Positions 26,915 through 36,979 are shown, counted from the first letter of the stretch. The stretch: DNA of 64,000 bases from GCA-2718815 sp963578105 (GCA_963578105.1 CAUZBP010000019.1:1-64000), one strand, 5' to 3'. A program made the numbers and translations. The notes: a model not told the origin generated them from the letters alone.

Positions 26915-27289
26915 GTGACCGTCAACAAGAACTCCAAGCATCGATCACGATTGTGGGTGGCCTGGTCGTACGCCTGCTTTCTTTTGCTGTTGTCTGGGTT
27001 TCTGATCTACGTGCGAGCCTGGACTCTTGAAACACTCACCACTCCCAAAGCTTCCGACGATTGGAACCATTGGAAACACAGCGCCAGCCGGTTGGAGGAA
27101 GACGACGGTCCTGTCCAGCGCCGTGCGCCGGCGAGCGACGAACCACCGGGTCTAATTCTTCTTCGAGATCACTTTGCCATCTGTGGGCTGGCTGTGATTA
27201 CGTTCGGTTCCCTGTTGTTCTTTTCAACGGTCGTGGCCCTGCGCGGTGTGTTGACTTCAGACCCTGCGATAAAGCACGATTTCCCGTAA
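26915..27289 (+). CDS. Small two-TM membrane protein, unknown
   Basis: 124 residues from GTG 26915. TM1 at about residues 14-33 (VAWSYACFLLLLSGFLIYV) and TM2 at about 90-112 (AICGLAVITFGSLLFFSTVVAL), joined by a hydrophilic, Glu/Arg/Pro-rich loop that should face the outside if the N-terminus is inside. I do not recognise the family. It lies between the amidohydrolase and the opp operon in the same direction. Confidence 0.5.
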   Translation: MTVNKNSKHRSRLWVAWSYACFLLLLSGFLIYVRAWTLETLTTPKASDDWNHWKHSASRLEEDDGPVQRRAPASDEPPGLILLRDHFAICGLAVITFGSLLFFSTVVALRGVLTSDPAIKHDFP

Positions 27290-27532
27290 GGCGTCTATGC
27301 CATCCAACCCATTCCACCCCTCCTTCTCCGGTTTTACTTTGGTCGACGAAAGCCAGGCAAACAGGTCGTTTTTCCGTCAAGTTCGGCTTGGAGGCTGGCT
27401 CCGCCTTTCAGCATGTTTTACCAGTTGTGCGGCAGGGCGCGGGGATTCCATGCCAGATTGGACTACTACTTGCATCCTCCCGCGCGTTAAATTCCTTGTG
27501 CGATTGTGCCGGCAGGATCCGACGAGAGTCCG

Positions 27533-29494
27533 ATGATGCAGACCTTGCGAAAGATTTTCCCCTACAGTGTTTTCTTTGGCTCTCTGCTTGCGCTGGCCTG
27601 GGCAATTTCATTTGGTAATCTACCCCCCGCCGACTTTACCTTTGTCAATGGCACAGAAATTCAAAGCGTGGATCCAGCACGAGTCACCGGGGCGCCGGAA
27701 GGCCGCATCATCCGAGCAATTTTCGAGGGTCTTTACCGCTCATTACCCAGGAAGGGACAGCCCAACGAATTAGAACCCCAACCCGCAGTGGCCGAAAGCT
27801 GTACGATTTCAGATGATTTGAAAACCTATACGTTTCAAATCCGCCCGACAGCTCGGTGGTCAGACGGAACCGCACTGACCGCACATGATTTCGTCTGGTC
27901 CTGGCGTCGCTTTCTTCATCCGGAAACCGCCTCAGAATATTCTTTTCAACTGCACTACGTCGTCAACGCCGCCAAATATACGGCCGCAGCGGTCGAGCCG
28001 GGTGACCGCGTCGAGATTGAATTAACCGACAGAAAAAAACCCTATCAGACATTTCCCCGGGGAACAATCCTCGCCGGAAAACTGGTCAAGGTTCAAAAAC
28101 CTCCCCAGCCCGAGGCCACTCCTGCCGGAAATCGCAAAGAAAAACAAACACTACTGGCCGATTGGCGCCAACGTTGGATCTACACGGTGGAGGTAAAGCC
28201 AATGCTAGACGGTGAAGTCGATTGGAAATCGAGCGGCAACGTACGCGACTTTTGCAAGATTTCCGATCCACATTTAACACCGATGACTGAACAGTGCCTC
28301 CATGTCCTACCACACTTTGAGAGTCAGGTAGGCATTCGAGCGATTGATGATCATACACTGGTCGTCCACTTGAAGAATCCTACGCCGTATTTTCTGGACT
28401 TGGTGGCATTTTATCCACTCTACCCGGTCAATCGAAAGTGTGTCGAAACACACGGAACACCTGCCTGGACCAAGCCTCACAACATCGTCAGCAACGGGCC
28501 CTTTGTGATAAAGTTCCGCCGCATCCGCGACCGGATCAGGCTGCAACGCAATTCCGAGTACTGGAATGCTGCGTCGGTTCAAATACAGGTGATTGACGCC
28601 CTGGCAGTCAACTCAGATACAACCCAGTTGAATCTGTACGAAAACGACCAAGTGGATTGGATCACCTCCGTCCCCAATTCGATCATTCCGGAACTGGAAG
28701 ACAGAAACGACTTGCTAAAATCGCCCATGTTGACCACGTACTTCTATCGCGTCAACGTTTCGCGGCCGCCGTTTGATGACGTACGGGTTCGTCAGGCCCT
28801 GAATGCAACCATCAACAAACGCGAGATAGTCGACTCTGTCACCCGGGCGGGACAAATCCCCGCACGTAGCTTTGTGCCACCCGGTTTACCCGGCTACGAG
28901 CCCGGCTTGTCCGGAGCTTTCAATGTGAAAGCGGCCCGCCAGTTATTAGCTGATGCCGGATATCCGGAAGCCCGGGGCTTTCCCAAAATCCAGATTCTCT
29001 ATAACACCAGCGAAGGCCATCGCGATATTGCAGAGGTCGTCCAGCGCCAGTGGAAAAACCATCTGGGAATTGAAGTCGAACTCAAGAACCTCGAGTGGGG
29101 AGTTTACTTAGATGCCGTACGAACAGGACAGTACGACATTGCTCGAGCAGGTTGGATTGGGGATTACCCGGATCCCAACACGTTTCTGGATATGTTTGTC
29201 ACCGACCGACCCACGAACCAGACCGGTTGGTCCGATTCAAAATACGACGAACTCATTGCATCCGCTGCTGCTGAATCCGATCCGACCGCACGATTCGACA
29301 TCTTGCGGCAAGCCGAGCAGATCTTGATGGATCAGCAACCGATTATGCCGATTTACTTTTATGTTTCATTGAACATGGTACGTCCGTATGTGAAAAACTT
29401 TTATGCAAACATACAGGACGTTCATCCACTTTTAATCCTGCAGGTCAATCCGGATCACATGCATAACAACCTTTCCAGACGAGGCCTGCAGTGA
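27533..29494 (+). CDS. oppA: Oligopeptide ABC transporter, substrate-binding protein (SBP_bac_5), with an inserted domain
   Basis: 653 residues from the first of two adjacent ATGs (27533). A single N-terminal hydrophobic segment (FPYSVFFGSLLALAWAISFG) is an uncleaved anchor or signal; no lipobox is seen. The SBP5 pattern is clear: GTEIQSVDPARVTG, GLYRSLPRKG, RPTARWSDGTALTAHDFVWSWRR, then DDHTLVVHLKNPTPYFLDL and GDYPDPNTFLDMF. Between the Trp-Arg-Arg block and DDHTLVV there are about 95 more residues than in E. coli OppA (about 155-250, basic and Pro-rich). GTGA overlap joins it to oppB. Confidence 0.92.
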   Translation: MMQTLRKIFPYSVFFGSLLALAWAISFGNLPPADFTFVNGTEIQSVDPARVTGAPEGRIIRAIFEGLYRSLPRKGQPNELEPQPAVAESCTISDDLKTYTFQIRPTARWSDGTALTAHDFVWSWRRFLHPETASEYSFQLHYVVNAAKYTAAAVEPGDRVEIELTDRKKPYQTFPRGTILAGKLVKVQKPPQPEATPAGNRKEKQTLLADWRQRWIYTVEVKPMLDGEVDWKSSGNVRDFCKISDPHLTPMTEQCLHVLPHFESQVGIRAIDDHTLVVHLKNPTPYFLDLVAFYPLYPVNRKCVETHGTPAWTKPHNIVSNGPFVIKFRRIRDRIRLQRNSEYWNAASVQIQVIDALAVNSDTTQLNLYENDQVDWITSVPNSIIPELEDRNDLLKSPMLTTYFYRVNVSRPPFDDVRVRQALNATINKREIVDSVTRAGQIPARSFVPPGLPGYEPGLSGAFNVKAARQLLADAGYPEARGFPKIQILYNTSEGHRDIAEVVQRQWKNHLGIEVELKNLEWGVYLDAVRTGQYDIARAGWIGDYPDPNTFLDMFVTDRPTNQTGWSDSKYDELIASAAAESDPTARFDILRQAEQILMDQQPIMPIYFYVSLNMVRPYVKNFYANIQDVHPLLILQVNPDHMHNNLSRRGLQ

Positions 29495-30408
29495 TCCGAT
29501 TTCTCGTCAGAAGATCCGTCTGGATGCTGATCACGTTATGGTCGGTGTTTACAATCAGCTTTTTTCTCATGCGAGTTGTTCCCGGCGGTCCATTTGATCG
29601 AGAACGAGCATTACCCGAAGACATTCAGCGTAACATCGACGCCCGGTTCAATCTCGATCTACCGCTTCACCGTCAATACGGAGCACAGTTGTGGAACACA
29701 ATCTGTTTGGATTTCGGCCCGAGCTTCAAGTTAAGTGATTACACAGTCAACGAGGTAATTGCAGAAGGGTTTCCCATTTCGGCATCTCTAGGGATCATTG
29801 CGCTGTCATTTGCAATTATTTTAGGAGTGACCGCAGGAGTCGTATCTGCGATTCGCCCTCACTCGCTTAGTGATGTGCTCCTTATGTCATTGGCAACGCT
29901 GGGCATTGCCGTTCCCAATTTTGTATTGGCCAGTCTGGCCATTGTGGTATTCGTGTTCGTCCTACCTTGGTTTCCTGCTGCGGGTTGGGGAAGTCTGTCG
30001 AACATCTTTTTGCCCGCGATCTGCTTGGGAGCCCCATTTGCTGGTTACATTGCCAGGCTTACGCGCACGGAGATGCTGGAGGTACTAGGACACGACTATG
30101 TCCGCACCGCCTATGCCAAGGGCTTGAAGCAGCGTCATGTCATCGTCAGGCACGTGCTGCGCGGGGCGATGCTTCCCGTGGTTTCTTACTTGGGACCTGC
30201 AGTTGCTGGAATCATGACAGGGTCTTTGGTGTTGGAGCGAATCTTTGCCATACCCGGCATGGGAAGCCACTTCATCGACGCCGCAATCCAAAGAGACTAT
30301 ACCCTCGCCATGGGCATGGTGATGGTTTACACGGTGATGCTTTACACAATGAACACCATGGTGGATATCGCGTACGCACTGATCGATCCACGTGTGACCA
30401 TTGAATAG
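29491..30408 (+). CDS. oppB: Oligopeptide ABC transporter permease OppB
   Basis: 305 residues, GTG start inside the oppA stop. Six TM helices in the DppB/OppB arrangement: MLITLWSVFTISFFLMRVVPGGPF at the N-terminus, and the cytoplasmic EAA loop as HDYVRTAYAKGLKQRHVIVRHVLRGA, which contacts the ATPases. Ends VDIAYALIDPRVTIE, the usual family terminus. 16 nt to oppC. Confidence 0.95.
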   Translation: MIRFLVRRSVWMLITLWSVFTISFFLMRVVPGGPFDRERALPEDIQRNIDARFNLDLPLHRQYGAQLWNTICLDFGPSFKLSDYTVNEVIAEGFPISASLGIIALSFAIILGVTAGVVSAIRPHSLSDVLLMSLATLGIAVPNFVLASLAIVVFVFVLPWFPAAGWGSLSNIFLPAICLGAPFAGYIARLTRTEMLEVLGHDYVRTAYAKGLKQRHVIVRHVLRGAMLPVVSYLGPAVAGIMTGSLVLERIFAIPGMGSHFIDAAIQRDYTLAMGMVMVYTVMLYTMNTMVDIAYALIDPRVTIE

Positions 30409-30423
30409 CACACGGCAATCGCA

Positions 30424-31653
30424 ATGGCAAGTGAACAACAAGACCGGGAGCATTACACGGATGTCCTCTCAAGGGCCGGGCAGCTGAAGGGTGTTTCCCT
30501 GGGACAAGATGCGTTTCGGAGATTGCGCAAGAATTGGTCTGCCATGGCAGCCCTGAGCGTTTTAACCGGCATCGCATCCCTCACCTGCTTGACACCTTTG
30601 ATTCCGTTGCAATCACCGATCGAGCAACATCTGCAGAACCGACCCGAAAGCAACGGTCAACCTGCGCAAAAAGGGCGCCAGTTTCAACCTCCTAATCTTT
30701 CCCCCGTTCAACTGCAACTGGAAGACGAGTTGGCGAACTTCGAACGAAAAATACAGCAACTACGCACTGCAAAATCACAAGGGTCTGCGGCTGAGCAAGA
30801 CCTTCTGCAGCAGCATCTACGCGAAGTGTACCTGCACAACGACCCGATTCGCGGCCTGTGGCACAAACCGAACGGCCTCAACCGCGCCCTCACTTGCGCC
30901 CGCGTGACTCTGTTTGGAGACTGGTGTATCCCTTCCATCTGTGGTACGGACCACTTGGGACGCGATCTGCTCGCAAGATTATTTTGGGGTGCACGGATAT
31001 CACTGATGGTTGGTGTTGTGGCCGCATTGGTGTCATTGGTCATTGGTGTGAGCTACGGTGCTACAGCAGGCTATTTGGGTGGACGAGTGGACAATCTCAT
31101 GATGCGGGTCGTTGATGTCCTTTATTCCATTCCGTTCATTTTCGTAGTGATATTTCTCGTGACCATATTGAGTGAAGACAGCATCAAAAAAGAACTGGAG
31201 TTCCTGGGTCTGGATCAGATTATGATTTTTTATATCGTGATCGGGGCTATCTATTGGCTAACCATGGCCCGCGTCGTACGGGGGCAGGTGATCTCTTTAA
31301 AACAAGAGTTATTTGTGGAGGCGGCACGCACCATCGGCGCAAGCCAGACACGGATCATCTTTATCCACCTTGTCCCCAACGTTTTGAGTGTCGTCATCGT
31401 CTATCTGACACTGACGATTCCAGCGGTCATGTTATTCGAAGCCTTTCTTTCATTCCTGGGATTGGGAGTCTCTCCACCAGATGTTTCATGGGGGTTACTG
31501 GCCAATGAAGGGGTGAAGATGATTACACCGATCAAGATCTATTGGTGGCTAGTACTCTTTCCGGGCCTAGCTTTAGCGACAACGTTATTTGCCTTGAATT
31601 TCTTGGGTGACGGCCTGAGAGATGCCCTTGACCCGAAAATGAAGAATCGATGA
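30424..31653 (+). CDS. oppC: Oligopeptide ABC transporter permease OppC, with a large periplasmic insert
   Basis: 409 residues against about 300 usually. TM1 (MAALSVLTGIASLTCLTPLIPL) is followed by an insert of about 90 residues (about 70-150) that is polar, Gln/Glu/Lys rich and probably coiled-coil (LQLEDELANFERKIQQLRTA). Then come the normal GTDHLGRDLLARLFWGARISL start of the permease domain, the EAA loop VEAARTIGASQTRIIFIHLVPN, and the end DALDPKM. Its last codons overlap oppD as ATGA. Confidence 0.94.
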   Translation: MASEQQDREHYTDVLSRAGQLKGVSLGQDAFRRLRKNWSAMAALSVLTGIASLTCLTPLIPLQSPIEQHLQNRPESNGQPAQKGRQFQPPNLSPVQLQLEDELANFERKIQQLRTAKSQGSAAEQDLLQQHLREVYLHNDPIRGLWHKPNGLNRALTCARVTLFGDWCIPSICGTDHLGRDLLARLFWGARISLMVGVVAALVSLVIGVSYGATAGYLGGRVDNLMMRVVDVLYSIPFIFVVIFLVTILSEDSIKKELEFLGLDQIMIFYIVIGAIYWLTMARVVRGQVISLKQELFVEAARTIGASQTRIIFIHLVPNVLSVVIVYLTLTIPAVMLFEAFLSFLGLGVSPPDVSWGLLANEGVKMITPIKIYWWLVLFPGLALATTLFALNFLGDGLRDALDPKMKNR

Positions 31654-32654
31654 AACCAAGACCTGTTCTCGAAGTGAATGATCTGGCCGTGCAGTATGAT
31701 ACGGACGAAGGCCTGGTCGAGGCCGTTCGAGGTGTCTCCTTTCAGGTGGCTCCTGGCCAGACTTTGGGGATCGTGGGCGAATCAGGGTCAGGGAAGTCGG
31801 TCACCAATCTGGCTGTCCTGGGGTTGATACCACAACCGCCTGGAAAGATTGTTTCCGGCTCCATTCGGTTCCGAGGGCAGGAACTGCTGCACATGAGCCA
31901 GAGGGACTTATCCACCATTAGAGGCCGAAAGATCGCCATGATCTTTCAAGACCCGATGACCGCCCTGAATCCTCTCCTGACCATCGAAGACCAACTGACT
32001 GAGGTGACGAGAATTCATCTGGGACACGATCGTCAATCGGCCAGGAACCACGCGATTTCGATGCTGGAAAAGGTCGGTATCCCGTCACCAGAACGGCGTC
32101 TTGGTGATTATCCACATCAATTTTCTGGGGGTATGCGGCAACGCGTGATGATCGCCATGGCTCTGTCTTGTAAGCCTGACGTACTCATTGCCGACGAGCC
32201 CACCACCGCCTTGGATGTGACCATCCAGGCTCAGATTCTCCGGCTCATGAAAGAGTTGCAAAACTCCGCACAAACAGCAATCGTCTTAATCACTCATGAT
32301 ATGGGTGTCATTGCCTCTGCCTGTGATACGGTTGTGGTGATGTATGCCGGCAAGATTGTGGAACAGGCGGACACGGCAACCTTGTTCCGTAATCCGCGGC
32401 ATCCCTACACCCTGGGCTTGCTCAAGTCCATGACCCGACTGGATGCGCCGCTGGGGACCAAGTTGACACCGATCGAAGGTCAACCTCCCGATCTGACACA
32501 GCTCGGGAAAGGGTGCTCGTTCTGTGCACGTTGTCGTTATGCCGTGCAACACTGTCGAGAGGAGACGCCCGAGCTGACCAAAGTTTCAAGCGAAGGTTTG
32601 GCAGCTTGCTTTGTGGATTGGACAGCCGATTCCGCAGGGGGGGAAGGGCCATGA
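31650..32654 (+). CDS. oppD: Oligopeptide ABC transporter ATP-binding protein OppD
   Basis: 334 residues. Walker A GESGSGKS, Q-loop FQDPMTALNP, signature FSGGMRQRVMIAMAL and Walker B VLIADEPTTALD with the H-loop ITHDMG. The C-terminal oligopeptide-type extension keeps four Cys (GCSFCARCRYAVQHC), a pattern linked to an Fe-S cluster in some Dpp/Opp ATPases. Pairs with OppF; stop overlaps oppF as ATGA. Confidence 0.96.
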   Translation: MKPRPVLEVNDLAVQYDTDEGLVEAVRGVSFQVAPGQTLGIVGESGSGKSVTNLAVLGLIPQPPGKIVSGSIRFRGQELLHMSQRDLSTIRGRKIAMIFQDPMTALNPLLTIEDQLTEVTRIHLGHDRQSARNHAISMLEKVGIPSPERRLGDYPHQFSGGMRQRVMIAMALSCKPDVLIADEPTTALDVTIQAQILRLMKELQNSAQTAIVLITHDMGVIASACDTVVVMYAGKIVEQADTATLFRNPRHPYTLGLLKSMTRLDAPLGTKLTPIEGQPPDLTQLGKGCSFCARCRYAVQHCREETPELTKVSSEGLAACFVDWTADSAGGEGP

Positions 32655-33649
32655 AGTCTCGTGCTCAAGTGGAATCTCGCTCTACATCCCAAAACGTGTT
32701 GGAAGTCAAAGATCTCAAGATTCATTTCCACACAACCGGAGGACCATGGGAAAGAAAGCGTCGCATCGTCCGAGCTGTAGATGGAGTTAGCTTTCATTTG
32801 CAGTCCGGAGAAACTTTGGGAATCGTCGGTGAATCCGGGTGTGGAAAATCGACAACGGCTCGAGCCATTCTTAATTTGGTGAAAGTTACCGACGGACAAG
32901 TGATTTTGAACGGGGTCCGCCTGGACAATCTTTCAGCACGGACGATGCATCCTCATCGAAAACAGATTCAAATGATTTTTCAGGATCCTTACGCATCCCT
33001 TAACCCGCGCATGCCAGTTGGACGCTTGATCAGTGAGCCCATGAAGATCTTCAAGCTTTACGACCGGCGCACACGTATGCTGGAAGTCATTCGGCTGATG
33101 GAATTGGTAGGTTTGGATCCTGGATTCATGAATCGTTACCCACACGAATTTTCAGGAGGTCAGCGGCAGCGAATCGGTATAGCCCGCGCACTTGCCGTAA
33201 AACCCCAAGTGATTATTTGCGACGAACCGGTATCAGCATTGGATGTTTCAATTCAGGCTCAGGTCATCAACCTACTAATGGATTTACAGCAACAACTTGG
33301 CTTGGCATACGTTTTTATTTCTCACGACTTATCTGTTGTGCGGCACATCGCGCACCGTGTGGCAGTGATGTACCTGGGAAACATTATCGAGATTGCTCCG
33401 TCCGAGCTACTCTACCAACACCCGAAACACCCTTACACACAGGCTCTTTTATCTGCGGTACCGTTGCCAGATCCCCAGGCAGAAAGCAAGCGAGACCCAA
33501 TTGTACTGGTCGGTGAAGTACCGTCACCTGATCAGATTTATCAAGGCTGCCCCTTTGCAAACCGTTGCCCTATTGCCGAAAAGGAGTGCACTGACTTGAA
33601 ACCAGCTTTGGAAGGGGCCCTACATTCTGTAGCGTGCATCAAAGCCTGA
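32651..33649 (+). CDS. oppF: Oligopeptide ABC transporter ATP-binding protein OppF
   Basis: 332 residues from ATG 32651, which overlaps the oppD stop; the frame is open further upstream but that part lies wholly inside oppD. Walker A GESGCGKSTTARAI, FQDPYASLNPRMPVG, signature FSGGQRQRIGIARAL, Walker B VIICDEPVSALD, H-loop ISHDLS, and the C-terminal GCPFANRCPIAEKEC. Completes the importer. Confidence 0.96.
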   Translation: MKSRAQVESRSTSQNVLEVKDLKIHFHTTGGPWERKRRIVRAVDGVSFHLQSGETLGIVGESGCGKSTTARAILNLVKVTDGQVILNGVRLDNLSARTMHPHRKQIQMIFQDPYASLNPRMPVGRLISEPMKIFKLYDRRTRMLEVIRLMELVGLDPGFMNRYPHEFSGGQRQRIGIARALAVKPQVIICDEPVSALDVSIQAQVINLLMDLQQQLGLAYVFISHDLSVVRHIAHRVAVMYLGNIIEIAPSELLYQHPKHPYTQALLSAVPLPDPQAESKRDPIVLVGEVPSPDQIYQGCPFANRCPIAEKECTDLKPALEGALHSVACIKA

Positions 33650-33763
33650 AAATAGATTTCAATTCAAAAAGCAGGACCAACACCGGCAACCAGCACCCGT
33701 TCCCCGCTGGAAACTTCCCGCGTCATCTGGAACACATTTAATTGACAACTCCGTAAGATTTTC

Positions 33764-34264
33764 ATGGCTCATTTCACCCACCAGCGACACAAACGACTTC
33801 AGCAGCTTGAGCGACAACGTGAATTGGTTGTGGCTTGCTCACCGCTACGGAGCAACGTTAACCTTTCGCGGATCGTGAGGACGGCCAGCTGTTCCGGCGT
33901 ATCACGCCTGGTTGCCTGCGGTCAGGCGAAAATTGATCCCAAGATTGCCCGGGACGGGGTCAATACCATGAGGACCGACGTTCGCCGATCTCTCCCACCC
34001 GTCCTCCGATCGCTCAGGACAGATGGATACCAGTTGGTGGGACTTGAACAAACAACCCAATCACAGTGCCTGTACACCTTTTCTTTTACACGTCGAACGG
34101 TACTCGTAATCGGCAACGAGCGTGAGGGATTATCACCCGAGGTGTTACAACTGCTGCACCACGTCATCGAGATTCCCGTCTATGGCATGCCCCATAGCTT
34201 TAACGTGGCGACCGCAACAGCTATGGCACTGTATGAATACTGTCGACAGTTTCCGGCGGGTTGA
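33764..34264 (+). CDS. SpoU/TrmH-family RNA 2'-O-methyltransferase
   Basis: 166 residues. The three SpoU motifs are present: NVNLSRIVRTASCSGVSRLV (motif 1, conserved Asn and Arg), VLVIGNEREGLSPEVL (motif 2) and IPVYGMPHSFNVATATAMALYEY (motif 3), which build the SAM-binding trefoil knot. There is no N-terminal substrate-binding domain, so it is a minimal member like TrmL; the RNA target cannot be told from sequence. Confidence 0.9.
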   Translation: MAHFTHQRHKRLQQLERQRELVVACSPLRSNVNLSRIVRTASCSGVSRLVACGQAKIDPKIARDGVNTMRTDVRRSLPPVLRSLRTDGYQLVGLEQTTQSQCLYTFSFTRRTVLVIGNEREGLSPEVLQLLHHVIEIPVYGMPHSFNVATATAMALYEYCRQFPAG

Positions 34265-34600
34265 CTGATACGAAACCGTCGTGGTTTCGATCATCGGCGA
34301 AACGCCTGATGCGTCGCGTCGGGAGCCGTTGCCAACCGAGGAACTCCGCGTCAGGGTCTGCTGATTTCATCACAGGCCGACTCCAGCATGGACTTTGGCC
34401 GTTGCTGGTTTTGCAATGGAGGATTCATCTTGCTGTAAATTGCCAGGAGGCCACCAAGTCGGGTTCACAAGCTGGTCTTGTTAGGCAACTTTTACGGATT
34501 TTCGTAATCTTTCCGCTGCTTGACAAACCGTTTCACGGCGGTGTCTAGTACAGGTTGAGCCGAACTTTCAGAAAATGGCTTGACCTTCCACTGCCGCGTC
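34265..34600. other. Intergenic region before the App1-like gene
   Basis: 336 bp. A plus-strand frame starts with a TTG overlapping the methyltransferase stop (34261-34548), but its composition is irregular and it has no recognisable pattern. I see no RNA gene or strong hairpin. Confidence 0.4.
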
Positions 34601-35737
34601 ATGCATTCGCAGCATCAGGAAAAGTCAAGTCGTACGAGAACCGTAATGGTAGACGTCACTCAACATTTATCTGAAATACAACCTCATCACCGGGTGAATC
34701 TTTTTCCATCCTTTGGCCAGCTGGATCGTGAACAGGGCTATTGGAAGATCGCGATTCACGGCGTCGTGTTTGAACCTTTTTTTGATGCGTACCAGGACCG
34801 GATTCTGGTGAGGTTTCTGCAGCGCGCCATGAAAGCCGATTCCTACAGTATGGACTCGGATATATTTCGTCAACGTGTGGGCGTTTTCTTAGCCCAGCAT
34901 GGAAGCGGCATACGCGTGGCGATCCGGATCGGCCACAAGTTATACCGTCTACGACGCAGGACCAAACGTAACGGTCACTTTAGTGGTATCTTGCGGTTAT
35001 CAGTTGCTGACGTCGAACGGATGAGAAACGAGGGACAGATCCACTCCGATTGGCTGCATTTCCGGGTGGTTACGGGAGAGGGAGATCAGCGCAGGATCAC
35101 GGGACAGGCTCAGCTCATTCGTCCCAAAGGGGTCAGTGTGATCTCCGACATCGATGATACGATCAAGCGCAGTGACGTGCCGATTCGCAGTGAGCTGTTG
35201 GCCAACACTTTTTTACGCGAATACGAGTCGATTCCGGGAATGTCACGGTTATATCGCAAAGGTGCCGATAATGGGGTGGCCTTCCATTACGTCTCATCCA
35301 GTCCCTGGCAACTCTATGAGTCGCTGAAGCATCTGTGCCAGGAAGATCGTTTTCCACACGGAACCTATCATCTTCGCACATTACGCCTTAAGGATCCTCG
35401 AGTACTTTCCCTCCTCCTGCCGACACGTTGGGGAAAACGACGGACCATCCGTTCCATCCTGAAAGCTTTTCCCAGGCGGACCTTCGTTTTGATCGGAGAT
35501 TCCGGCGAACGAGATCCCGAATTGTATGGAGCAATTGCCCGTGAATATCCCGGCCGAGTGTCGCGGATTTACATTCGAGATTTAGAGAGCCGATCGATGG
35601 ACTCCGCTCGGCTCCGCAAAGCGTTTCGAGGCCAGACAAACAGCGTGTGGCGGCTCTTCACGGATGCCGACCAGCTCACGACAGACTGGGAAAAACTCCT
35701 GGGGGGGCCCGATGAAACCACTGAATCAGGGTTTTAG
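34601..35737 (+). CDS. App1-like phosphatidate phosphatase (DUF2183)
   Basis: 378 residues from ATG 34601; an ATG at 34646 is an alternative. The HAD-type catalytic motif D-x-D-D-T is in VISDIDDTIKRSDV (about residue 190), followed by FHYVSSSPWQLYESL and FVLIGDSGERDPELYG, which are the DUF2183 landmarks shared with yeast App1, a Mg-dependent phosphatidate phosphatase. The N-terminal 180 residues are a beta-rich domain common in bacterial members. No signal peptide is seen. Substrate in bacteria is not established. Confidence 0.85.
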   Translation: MHSQHQEKSSRTRTVMVDVTQHLSEIQPHHRVNLFPSFGQLDREQGYWKIAIHGVVFEPFFDAYQDRILVRFLQRAMKADSYSMDSDIFRQRVGVFLAQHGSGIRVAIRIGHKLYRLRRRTKRNGHFSGILRLSVADVERMRNEGQIHSDWLHFRVVTGEGDQRRITGQAQLIRPKGVSVISDIDDTIKRSDVPIRSELLANTFLREYESIPGMSRLYRKGADNGVAFHYVSSSPWQLYESLKHLCQEDRFPHGTYHLRTLRLKDPRVLSLLLPTRWGKRRTIRSILKAFPRRTFVLIGDSGERDPELYGAIAREYPGRVSRIYIRDLESRSMDSARLRKAFRGQTNSVWRLFTDADQLTTDWEKLLGGPDETTESGF

Positions 35738-35979
35738 AGACGTTCGGGGCCCCAGTACCCCGGAAAACGGATTTCCAGCCCAGTGGATTGGCAAACCCGT
35801 TGGTCTCCGTCGCCGGATACCTGTGGACATTGCTGAAAACCGTTTCCACCCGGTCACTGTCCGGACGTGGCGTCTACGTTTCGAACGGTGAACTACCCCT
35901 TGCGTTGTCTCCGGATATATTGCAAAATTTTAAGTTTACGTATTTTTGGACGATGTAAATCTTTTCAGAGAGAACATGA

Positions 35980-36588
35980 ATGGCTCGGTACACTGGTCCC
36001 AAAGCTCGCGTGAATCGGCGATTGGGTGCTTTAATTTTTGAAAACGCTGGTGCGGTCAAGGCTTACGAGCGTCGACAACAACCGCCCGGGATGCATACGC
36101 GCCCCCGTCGCACCTCCAACTATGGCTTGGCGCTGATGGAAAAGCAGAAGATTAAGCGCTACTATGGCCTGGGAGAAAGTCAGCTGCGCCGTTATTTCGG
36201 TAAGGCCACCCGTATGAAAGGCAATACGGCTGAGGAACTGCTGATTCTTTGTGAACGGCGTCTGGACAACGTGGTACGCCGATCCGGATACACCACCACC
36301 CGACCCCAAGCACGGCAAGGCATTGTACACGGCCATTTTCGCGTGAACGGTGTCAAGGTATCGAGTCCATCGTTTCAGGTACGAGCGGGCGATGTGGTCA
36401 CACTACGCGACAAAGAACAAATCCAAAACCTCTATCGCAGTAACATCACCGATCATCCTCCCGACTCGTTGGATTGGGTCACACTTGATGCCGAAAACCT
36501 GCAAGCTACCGTGCAAGGAATCCCAGGTCCCGATGACGTGAGTCTTCCTGTCGATGCAAATGTAGTCGTCGAATTCATGTCGCGTTAG
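35980..36588 (+). CDS. rpsD: 30S ribosomal protein S4
   Basis: 202 residues. MARYTGPKARVNRRLG, MHTRPRRTSNYGLALMEKQKIKRYYGL and the S4 RNA-binding domain (RRLDNVVRRSGYTTTRPQARQGIVHGHFRVNG) identify it. S4 binds 16S rRNA early in 30S assembly and often represses its own mRNA. It stands outside the usual alpha operon (no rpsM, rpsK, rpoA or rplQ here), as in several planctomycetes with dispersed ribosomal genes. The N-terminal Cys zinc motif of some S4 forms is absent. Confidence 0.97.
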   Translation: MARYTGPKARVNRRLGALIFENAGAVKAYERRQQPPGMHTRPRRTSNYGLALMEKQKIKRYYGLGESQLRRYFGKATRMKGNTAEELLILCERRLDNVVRRSGYTTTRPQARQGIVHGHFRVNGVKVSSPSFQVRAGDVVTLRDKEQIQNLYRSNITDHPPDSLDWVTLDAENLQATVQGIPGPDDVSLPVDANVVVEFMSR

Positions 36589-36979
36589 ACAAGCGGGTGA
36601 GCGAAACGAATTTTTCCACACCCAAGTTGATTAATAACAATCGTAAGGTTGGCCCCAAATCGTTGCCAACGGTGCGACAAAGTCGGGCTCGCCAACTTCC
36701 TCGTTTTTTTCCTCGTGTTCTTCCTGGATTTCTGACGCGTCGTCGTTCTCCCACCAAAGAACAATCACCTGTGGGAAACGCCTAGCCGACCGAACGGCAA
36801 CCGCAGGCGAAACAGGTTGTCGCCCAACTGCCCGGGACGGAGTTGCCTCGAAAGAATGGCTCGATCCGGCCGGTCTGACAAGCACTACTCCCGAACCACT
36901 ATTTAAATGTCCCTCCGAGTTCTGCAAGTCAACACATCAGCTACCTAGTTTTTTTGTCCTTAAATGATTGGCTGCTTCA
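36589..36979. other. Intergenic region rpsD to lpdA
   Basis: About 390 bp. A minus-strand frame (36631-36927) ends in an acidic tail and is open for 98 codons but begins only at TTG; I cannot support it. No T-tailed hairpin after rpsD is obvious. Confidence 0.4.

Noticed and set aside
34261..34548. Plus-strand frame overlapping the methyltransferase stop
   Set aside because: TTG start, no ribosome site of note and no recognisable pattern; likely chance.
36631..36927. Minus-strand frame with an acidic tail after rpsD
   Set aside because: Only a TTG start and no family; could be chance in a GC-balanced gap.
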